A stretch of 64,000 nucleotides of DNA from CAZEDM01 sp964511075 (lineage in GTDB: Bacteria > Zixibacteria > MSB-5A5 > RBG-16-43-9): assembly GCA_964511075.1 (NCBI GenBank), contig CAZEDM010000005.1, forward strand, positions 1 to 64,000, written 5' to 3'. Within the stretch, counting starts at the first letter, position 1. The number at the start of each line of letters is the position of its first letter. Of this stretch, positions 58,421-64,000 are shown one piece after another. The translations under genes were made by a program, and so were the position numbers. The notes beneath the pieces are model-generated. The model was not told the DNA's origin. It searched no databases and was given only the letters and a program-made list of their open reading frames with translations.

Positions 58421-58845
58421 TTTAAACCTCCTTCCTTTAGTAGGGCAACCCTTCAGGGTTGCTTATTCCTTTGCTCTGCAACATACGGAACCCTACGGTT
58501 TTCGTCCTAACCCCACGGTAAAGCTAAAGCTTTACACTCCAACGAAATTATTTAATACCACCTCCTCAAACAGGTTAGAATTTAAAAGAAAAAATCTTTC
58601 TTTTTAATTTGAATCTCTATTTCCCCCTCGCCTAAAAGACAATCTAAAAAATCCTTAAAAACTAAAAGGATTCTCTTTTCTATGGGAAAGACAAATATTC
58701 AATTCTGTTTTCTTGGATTCTAAACTAAAAGGCTTTAATTGTCAAGGGAAATAATTGTAATTTTGTAGCTTAAAAGATAAAGGTAGGACAGACATTCCTG
58801 TCTGTCTCAAACTGAGTGGAAACCTGTTTCACCATCTTGGAAGAA
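58421..58845. other. Non-coding spacer rich in palindromes
   Basis: No gene is visible. It holds GGCAACCCT-TC-AGGGTTGC (about 58445-58464), a copy of GTAAAGCT-AA-AGCTTTACACTCC (58518-58540), and GACAG-ACATTC-CTGTC near 58790. Long A/T tracts follow in 58560-58780. The promoter of the surface protein gene must lie here on the minus strand; I see no confident consensus. Confidence 0.5.
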
Positions 58846-58846
58846 A

Positions 58847-58877
58847 ATAAAAAGGGGCGACCACAAGGGTCGCCCCT
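58847..58877 (-). terminator. Terminator of lon formed by a dispersed palindrome
   Basis: On the minus strand, AGGGGCGACC / GGTCGCCCCT with a 5-base loop is followed by TTTTTAT. It lies 27 bases after the lon stop and shares its core with the element at 55740. Confidence 0.75.
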
Positions 58878-58903
58878 ACATCTCACGTCTCACTTCTTAC
58901 GTC

Positions 58904-61267
58904 TTACTTCTTACTTTTTCTCTTCTTATCCAGCGCTATCTCCAAAACCTCGTCCACGGTATCCACGAAGATGAATTTGATTTTCTTCTTGATCTCCTGC
59001 GGAATTTCCTCTAAGTCTTTCTGGTTGTGTTTGGATAATATGACCGTCTTTATCCCTGCTCTGTAAGCGGCTAAGGCTTTTTCCTTTAATCCGCCTATGG
59101 GCAGAACCTGACCTCTTAGGGTGATCTCACCGCTCATCGCCAGATAGGGCTTGACTGCTCGCTCGGAAAGAAGCGAGGCAATGGCAGTGGCCATGGTGAT
59201 TCCCGCTGAAGGTCCGTCCTTGGGAATGGAGCCGGACGGCACGTGCACGTGTATATCGTATTTCTCAAAAAAGTCCTCAGGAATACCCCATTTTTTTGAG
59301 GTCGAGCGCACATAGGACAAGGCAGTCTGAGCGGATTCCTTCATCACCTCGCCCAGATGACCGGTTAGGGTCAGGGATTTTTTGCCTCTCATTTTGGTAG
59401 CTTCCACAAACAGTATCTCCCCGCCGGTTGAGGTCCAGGCTACTCCAGGCACAACCCCGATCCTGGATGTCCTCTCTGCTATCTCCTGGAAGAACTTCGG
59501 AGGACCCAGAAACTCGTGTGCATTTTTCGAGATTATCTCGACTTTTTTGACTTCTTCCGAAGCAACTTTCTTGGCTACCTTTCTGCAGACGGTTGCGATC
59601 TCACGGTCTAAATTTCTTAAGCCTGATTCTTTGGTATAAACGTTTATTATCTTTTTCAGTGCTGAGTCCTGAAAGGAAAGGTTCTCCCCTTTCAGACCAT
59701 GATTTTCCAGCTCTTTCGGTATCAGATATTTTTTGGCGATCTGTAATTTCTCTAAATCGGTATACCCGGGAAGCTCTAAAACCTCCATCCTGTCCCTTAA
59801 AACCGCGGGGATGGGATCTAATATATTGGCTGTGGTGATGAACATAACCCTGGACAGGTCAAAGGGGACTTCCAGATAATGGTCAGAAAAGGAGTGATTC
59901 TGCTCCGGGTCCAAAACCTCCAACAGGGCAGCTGCCGGATCGCCTCTGAAATCCTGTCCGATTTTGTCCACCTCGTCTAGCATAAAGACCGGGTTATTCG
60001 AGCCGGTTCTTCTTATCCCCTGGATGATTCTGCCGGGTAAGGAGCCGATATAAGTCCTTCTGTGACCCCTTATCTCTGCCTCATCATGCATACCGCCTAA
60101 GGAGATGCGGTTGAACTTCCTACCCAAGGCCCTGGCAATGGACATACCCAATGAGGTCTTGCCCACTCCCGGCGGTCCCACAAAGCACAGGATCGGACCC
60201 TTGAGGTCTGATTTCAGCTTTCTTACTGCTAAGTACTCTAAGATTCTTTCCTTGACCTTCTCTAAATCGTAATGGTCCTCATCCAAAACTCTTTTGGCAT
60301 CTTTTATGTTTAGATTATCCTGGGTCCCTTTGCTCCAGGGAAGATTAACCAGCCAGTCCAGATAGGTTCTGGAGACCGTATATTCTGCTGCTGCAGGGTT
60401 CATCTTGGAAAGCCTGTCCACCTCCTTTAAAGCAGCCTCGCTTGCCTCCTTGGGCATCTTGGCAGATTCTATCTTCTTTTTGAACTCCTCCACCTCCTGG
60501 GTTCTCTCGTCTGCCTCTCCCAATTCCTTTTGAATTGCCTTGAGCTGCTCCCTGAGTATATAATCCCTCTGCATCTTTCCCATCTCCGTGGCAGCCTGTG
60601 ACTGGATCTTCCGGGAAAGTTCCAAAACCTCTGCCTCTTTGTTAAGATAAAGCGTAAGCTTCTTTAACCTCTCCTTTACCTCTAAAGTCTCCAGAAGCTC
60701 CTGTTTCTGGGCTGGAGTGATATTTAAATTCGAGGCGATTAAATCTGAGAGCTTGCCCGGGTCCTCTGTATTCAGTGCTGAGACCTGCAGATCGTCCGGA
60801 AGATAGGGAGCCAGGCTGACCACTTTCTTCAAAAGGTCTAATATCGTGCGAATCAGTGCCTCCATCTCCACGGATTCCTCCAGCTTATCCTCCAGAGGCT
60901 CTACCTTGGCTAAAAGGAAAGGCTCTTCTTTCAAGAATTTTTTTATCTTTATCCTGGTCAGGCCCTGAACCAGAAAACGCACGCTCCCATCCGGGAATCT
61001 GAGCATCTTTAAAATGGTAGCCGCAGTGCCAATTTTATATATATCATCCGGGTTGGGGTTATCCACCTCTGGCAGCTTCTGCGCAAAAAGCCCGATGGCT
61101 TTTCCACCCATTAAAGTATCATCTATCAGCTTGGCATACCTCTGATCAGTTATGACTAAGGGGATGATCAGGGAGGGGAATACTATGTTACCTTTCAAGG
61201 GCAATATGGAAAGCTCATCCGAAAGCTTTTTCATCTCCTCTGATACTTTTGTCTCTTCCTTCAACAA
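58904..61267 (-). CDS. lon: ATP-dependent protease Lon
   Basis: Lon degrades damaged and regulatory proteins. The N-terminal LON domain (about 1-210; LPLKGNIVFPSLIIPLVI), AAA+ domain with Walker A GPPGVGKTSLG and Walker B NPVFMLDEVDKIG, and the serine/lysine protease domain with catalytic Ser in KDGPSAGITM are complete in 787 residues. The TTG start at 61267 follows AGGAGGTAAAAC. hsp20 lies 79 bases upstream in the same direction. Confidence 0.97.
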   Translation of the reverse strand: MLKEETKVSEEMKKLSDELSILPLKGNIVFPSLIIPLVITDQRYAKLIDDTLMGGKAIGLFAQKLPEVDNPNPDDIYKIGTAATILKMLRFPDGSVRFLVQGLTRIKIKKFLKEEPFLLAKVEPLEDKLEESVEMEALIRTILDLLKKVVSLAPYLPDDLQVSALNTEDPGKLSDLIASNLNITPAQKQELLETLEVKERLKKLTLYLNKEAEVLELSRKIQSQAATEMGKMQRDYILREQLKAIQKELGEADERTQEVEEFKKKIESAKMPKEASEAALKEVDRLSKMNPAAAEYTVSRTYLDWLVNLPWSKGTQDNLNIKDAKRVLDEDHYDLEKVKERILEYLAVRKLKSDLKGPILCFVGPPGVGKTSLGMSIARALGRKFNRISLGGMHDEAEIRGHRRTYIGSLPGRIIQGIRRTGSNNPVFMLDEVDKIGQDFRGDPAAALLEVLDPEQNHSFSDHYLEVPFDLSRVMFITTANILDPIPAVLRDRMEVLELPGYTDLEKLQIAKKYLIPKELENHGLKGENLSFQDSALKKIINVYTKESGLRNLDREIATVCRKVAKKVASEEVKKVEIISKNAHEFLGPPKFFQEIAERTSRIGVVPGVAWTSTGGEILFVEATKMRGKKSLTLTGHLGEVMKESAQTALSYVRSTSKKWGIPEDFFEKYDIHVHVPSGSIPKDGPSAGITMATAIASLLSERAVKPYLAMSGEITLRGQVLPIGGLKEKALAAYRAGIKTVILSKHNQKDLEEIPQEIKKKIKFIFVDTVDEVLEIALDKKRKSKK

Positions 61268-61346
61268 GTTTTACCTCCTGTATATATGTGGAGTACCTTG
61301 AGCATGTCGATAAGACATCCCACCACAGGCGGAATGCATTCTATGA

Positions 61347-61799
61347 TTATCCTTCCTCTATCTTTATCTCCCTGGCTTTGCTCTTCTTGCCTTTTTTCTT
61401 TCTGATAATTACCTCCAAAAAACCTTCTTTGTAAGAGGCATTGATATCCTCCGGGTCTAAATTCTCCGGGAGGTAGATATTCCTCTCAAACATCCCGAAG
61501 TTTATCTCCTTGTTCCTGTAACCTGTCTTCGAGGGCTCCGTTTTCTCGTTTCTCTCACCCTTTACCGTCAGGATATCGTCCGAGAGCGTAATGGAAAAAT
61601 CTTTCTGCCTCATCCCCGCGATCTCTATAAGAACCACCACCTCGTTCTCGGTCTCGAAGACATCCGTGGGCGGTCTCCACAATCTTCTGGAAGTTAGAAC
61701 CGGCGAATGCCTCATCTTATAGAAATGGTCAAAAAGCAAATCCATCTCCTCCTGTATATGCCGGACATCCTTTAAAAAATCTTTTTTCAAATCATCCAT
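61347..61799 (-). CDS. Small heat-shock protein Hsp20
   Basis: The alpha-crystallin domain (about residues 42-150) shows PPTDVFETENEVVVLIEIAG, MRQKDFSITL, LTVKGER and the end EDINASYKEGFLEVIIRKK. The N-terminal helix contains the usual LFDHFYKM. It works as an ATP-independent holdase. I start at the ATG preceded by AGGAGAAAAAGAT. A longer reading frame to 61925 is only repeat DNA. The C-terminal IxI motif appears as REIKIEEG, altered. Confidence 0.92.
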   Translation of the reverse strand: MDDLKKDFLKDVRHIQEEMDLLFDHFYKMRHSPVLTSRRLWRPPTDVFETENEVVVLIEIAGMRQKDFSITLSDDILTVKGERNEKTEPSKTGYRNKEINFGMFERNIYLPENLDPEDINASYKEGFLEVIIRKKKGKKSKAREIKIEEG

Positions 61800-61823
61800 A
61801 TCTTTTTCTCCTGACAAATTTAA

Positions 61824-61909
61824 GGAGTGTTTGGGAGTGCGAGTCTCAGGTTCGCTTAACAGGTTCTTCTGTCTACTCAGAGAGAAATTGACTCTAAAGC
61901 CTACACTCC
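61824..61909. repeat. Repeat bounded by GGAGTGT/ACACTCC
   Basis: GGAGTGT (61824-61830) and ACACTCC (61903-61909) frame an 80-base spacer between ychF and hsp20. It is a diverged member of the family at 54788. Confidence 0.5.
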
Positions 61910-61921
61910 GGAAGCTCTTGC

Positions 61922-63022
61922 TCAAACGTTAAATCTGAAAAAGATCAAATCCCCGTCTTGAACTATATAATCTTTACCTTCCAAACGAACCAGACCTTTC
62001 TCCTTGGCATGGTGAACCGAACCCTCTTCTATTAGTTTATCGTAATTTATCACCTCGGCTTTAATGAACCCTTTCTCCATATCCGTGTGCACCGTCCCTG
62101 CAGCTTTTACTGCCCTAGTCCCGGCAGGTATAGCCCAGGCTTTAACCTCATTCTGATTTGCAGTGAAAAAGGAGACAAGCCCCAAGAGCTTATAGGAGGA
62201 GCCGATAACCCTGTCTCTGGCTTGCTCTTTTAAGCCCAGGTCATCTAAGAAAGAGGCTCTGTCCTTTTCCTCTAACTGAGATATCTCCATCTCCAGTTTA
62301 CCGCAGATAGCTGAGACCAGACTACGTCTGTATTTAAGCTTTGCGGAGAAATCTTCCTCGATTCTCTTCGTCTCACCGAGGCTCTCTTCTCCGATGTTAA
62401 GTATTAACAGAATCGGCTTCAGGCTCAAAAAGCAATACCCGGATAATATCCTCATCTCCTCTGCTGTGAAATCTATATCCCTTAATGGCACATTACTCTC
62501 CAGGGTACTCTTACATTTAGTTAGTAGCTCGTATTCTCTTTTCTCCTCAGGAGATTTGGAAGTGTGGTAGCTTTTCTCTAACTTCCCCAGCCTCTTCTCT
62601 ATAATCTCCAAATCGATTAAAGCTAAATCCAGATCCAGACTCTCCACATCCCTCAAAGGGTCAATATCTCCAGTGGGATGAATTATATTCTCGTCCTTGA
62701 ACATCCTCACCACATGGGCTAAGGCATCCATCCCTTTCAGGTGATGAAATATCTCAGAGTCCTTTTCTTTTACAGGATGATCAGGCTCCTTAGGCTTAAC
62801 CATTCCTGCCACGTCCACATACTCTATCTCAGCCGGGGTTGTTTTCCCGGGATTAAACATCTGTGCAATTTTTTCAACCCTGGGGTCAGGAACCTTGACT
62901 ATCGCCCGGTTAGGCTCCTTAGACCCGCTGAGATAATCCCCGGTCTTTGCCCGGCCAGAGGTCAGGGCATTGAAGACAGTGGTCTTGCCCGAGAGCGGCA
63001 GTCCTACGATACCGATATGCAT
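61922..63022 (-). CDS. ychF: Redox-regulated ATPase YchF (Obg-like)
   Basis: This Obg-family P-loop ATPase is associated with ribosomes and the stress response. G1 is GLPLSGKTTVF, G3 lies in EYVDVAGMVKP, and the ATP-specific G4 position reads ILNIGEE. A coiled-coil helical pair and a C-terminal TGS domain (SVHHAKEKGLVRLEGKDYIV) complete it. The variant GLPLSGKTT replaces the usual GxPNVGKST. At 366 residues it is full length. Two bases separate it from the HAD gene. Confidence 0.93.
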   Translation of the reverse strand: MHIGIVGLPLSGKTTVFNALTSGRAKTGDYLSGSKEPNRAIVKVPDPRVEKIAQMFNPGKTTPAEIEYVDVAGMVKPKEPDHPVKEKDSEIFHHLKGMDALAHVVRMFKDENIIHPTGDIDPLRDVESLDLDLALIDLEIIEKRLGKLEKSYHTSKSPEEKREYELLTKCKSTLESNVPLRDIDFTAEEMRILSGYCFLSLKPILLILNIGEESLGETKRIEEDFSAKLKYRRSLVSAICGKLEMEISQLEEKDRASFLDDLGLKEQARDRVIGSSYKLLGLVSFFTANQNEVKAWAIPAGTRAVKAAGTVHTDMEKGFIKAEVINYDKLIEEGSVHHAKEKGLVRLEGKDYIVQDGDLIFFRFNV

Positions 63023-63024
63023 AA

Positions 63025-63801
63025 TTAAATCTTTATATCAGAGATTCTTTGATACACGAAATCCGGCTTTAACTTCTGATTCAACTTCTTCAAAACCGAA
63101 CGATCGTATTTACCAGAGAGGACAAAAGCGGTTTTAATCTTCAGTTTTTTTGCGCCTGCTAAATCCGAAAGAGGATCATCGCTGACAAAAAGACAGCACT
63201 CTGATCTGGACTTCAGTCTCCTTAATACGTTACGATAAAAATCTTCACTTGGTTTACCCATCACCAGGGCTTTCTTGTCTGAGGCATATTCCAAGGCTTT
63301 GACAATACTTCCCACCGAGGGAGCAATCTCGCCTCTTGAGTCCTTAAAGATCTTATTGGAATGCAGAGCGATAAGATAGGCATCATTTTCTATCAAAGCT
63401 CTTGTAGCAATTTTCAGCTTTCGATAGTCTAACTTCTCATCCAGACCCACCACCACTGCCTGAACCAAGCTACTCTCTTTGATTTTGATCCCCTCTTTTC
63501 TGAGATAATCCTTTAAGACCTGATTTCCCAGTACAAAACAGGATTTAACCTTCTTTCTTTCAAGCCATTCCTTCGACATCTTCATACAGGTATCCAGATT
63601 ATCCTCTCCTAATTCAAAACCTTTGCTTCGGAGTAAAGACAGAAGCTTTTCCGGGGAATGGGTGGTATTATTTGAGACCAGGCTGAACTTCTTGTCTGAG
63701 GAGTTAACCCTTCTTAACCAATCAATAGCCCCTTCAACCGGGGTGTAGGATTTATCCTTGACTATAGTCCCCTCGATATCGATTAAGAAACAGCTTATCA
63801 T
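63025..63801 (-). CDS. HAD-IIA (NagD-like) phosphatase
   Basis: This HAD-superfamily hydrolase has motif I CFLIDIEGTIV (DxEGT), motif II SLVSNNTTHS, the IIA cap, motif III Lys in VMGKPSEDFY and motif IV FVSDDPLSDLAGAKKL. The second Asp of motif I is Glu (DIEGT instead of DxDGT), a change that may lower phosphatase activity and is shared by some HDHD2-like proteins. The substrate is unknown. It leads the ychF-hsp20-lon gene group. Confidence 0.88.
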   Translation of the reverse strand: MISCFLIDIEGTIVKDKSYTPVEGAIDWLRRVNSSDKKFSLVSNNTTHSPEKLLSLLRSKGFELGEDNLDTCMKMSKEWLERKKVKSCFVLGNQVLKDYLRKEGIKIKESSLVQAVVVGLDEKLDYRKLKIATRALIENDAYLIALHSNKIFKDSRGEIAPSVGSIVKALEYASDKKALVMGKPSEDFYRNVLRRLKSRSECCLFVSDDPLSDLAGAKKLKIKTAFVLSGKYDRSVLKKLNQKLKPDFVYQRISDIKI

Positions 63802-63905
63802 AGGAATATTTTTCGCTGTGCGATCCTTTTAGTGTCGCTCTGGCGAGGCTAATACGCCTCAGCCAGACAGGACTTAAATAGCCTTGCCCTACATATTCAA
63901 AATCA

Positions 63906-63934
63906 ATTTAACACCTCCAAAAATCCTTTGTCAA
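63906..63934 (-). promoter_or_regulatory. Promoter of HAD-ychF group
   Basis: On the minus strand, TTGACA (63934-63929), a 17-base spacer and TTAAAT (63911-63906) precede the HAD gene by about 100 bases. Confidence 0.6.
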
Positions 63935-63935
63935 C

Positions 63936-63969
63936 AATAAAAAGCCCCCTTTATACTCTCAAGGGGACT
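63936..63969 (-). terminator. Terminator of a gene beyond the right edge
   Basis: On the minus strand, CCCCTT / AAGGGG with an intervening loop and a short outer pairing is followed by CTTTTTATTG. It lies directly before the promoter at 63934. Confidence 0.65.
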
Positions 63970-64000
63970 TCAAATGTTTAAGTTATTCTGAGCTCTTATT

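Noticed and set aside
61800..61925. N-terminal extension of Hsp20
   Set aside because: The extra 42 codons translate repeat DNA, while the ATG at 61799 has a good ribosome-binding site and gives the normal family N-terminus.

Overview
The window looks like one contig from an uncultivated Gram-negative bacterium, most likely an FCB-superphylum candidate lineage close to Zixibacteria. This placement is an inference. It rests on outer-membrane machinery (a TonB-dependent receptor, a PorV/PorQ-type barrel, an LptE-like lipoprotein, an OmpH/Skp chaperone), a dockerin-like protein with the 'VSDVVYLINYLFKGG' repeat common in that group, a bacterial GGGP synthase, moderate G+C, frequent TTG starts and many intergenic palindromes. 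The first 1.6 kb breaks the pattern. It is the C-terminal three quarters of a G+C-rich, proteobacterial-looking katG followed by G+C-rich non-coding DNA, and it changes near position 1790 into the A+T-richer style of the rest. That is either a recent transfer or a chimeric contig end.

Left part (1.9-23 kb): methionine sulfoxide reductase AB, a TPR protein, methyltransferases, proline-catabolic P5C dehydrogenase and a serine hydrolase. A nikR-TonB receptor operon follows, with a readable sigma-70 promoter overlapped by a NikR-type operator. Next come an MFS exporter, a PilZ-PilT fusion ATPase, and an ABC-2 exporter operon preceded by an unassigned structured RNA and terminator. A minus-strand potassium/osmolyte operon (KimA-like APC permease, small membrane protein, UspA, two TrkA-type proteins) sits behind a clear cyclic-di-AMP (ydaO/yuaA) riboswitch with its own promoter and terminator.

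Middle (23.5-35.5 kb, plus strand): histidine degradation (hutU, hutI), outer-membrane biogenesis genes, a frameshifted HAD hydrolase, then a glycolytic cluster. That cluster is phosphofructokinase with pyrophosphate-type active-site residues, a small outer-membrane barrel, gap, pgk, tpiA and secG, with tRNA-Leu(GAG) and a terminator at its end.

Right part (35.5-64 kb, almost all minus strand): surface polysaccharide genes (O-antigen ligase, flippase, gmhA), GGGP synthase, alaS, and a DNA-uptake/repair and phospholipid block (dprA, yigZ, PfkB kinase, PAP2, pgsA, pgpA, cinA, thpR, recA, recX). Then come exported proteins (CapA-like, M23 peptidase, a MEMO-AMMECR1 fusion lipoprotein), radC, a dockerin protein and two modular surface proteins sharing an N-terminal module. 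The end holds a proteostasis group (HAD, ychF, hsp20, lon).

The regulatory and structural points most worth a second look are the c-di-AMP riboswitch operon, the NikR operator, the orphan pseudoknotted RNA at 15030-15213, the palindromic repeat families, the PilZ-PilT and MEMO-AMMECR1 fusions, and the foreign katG end.
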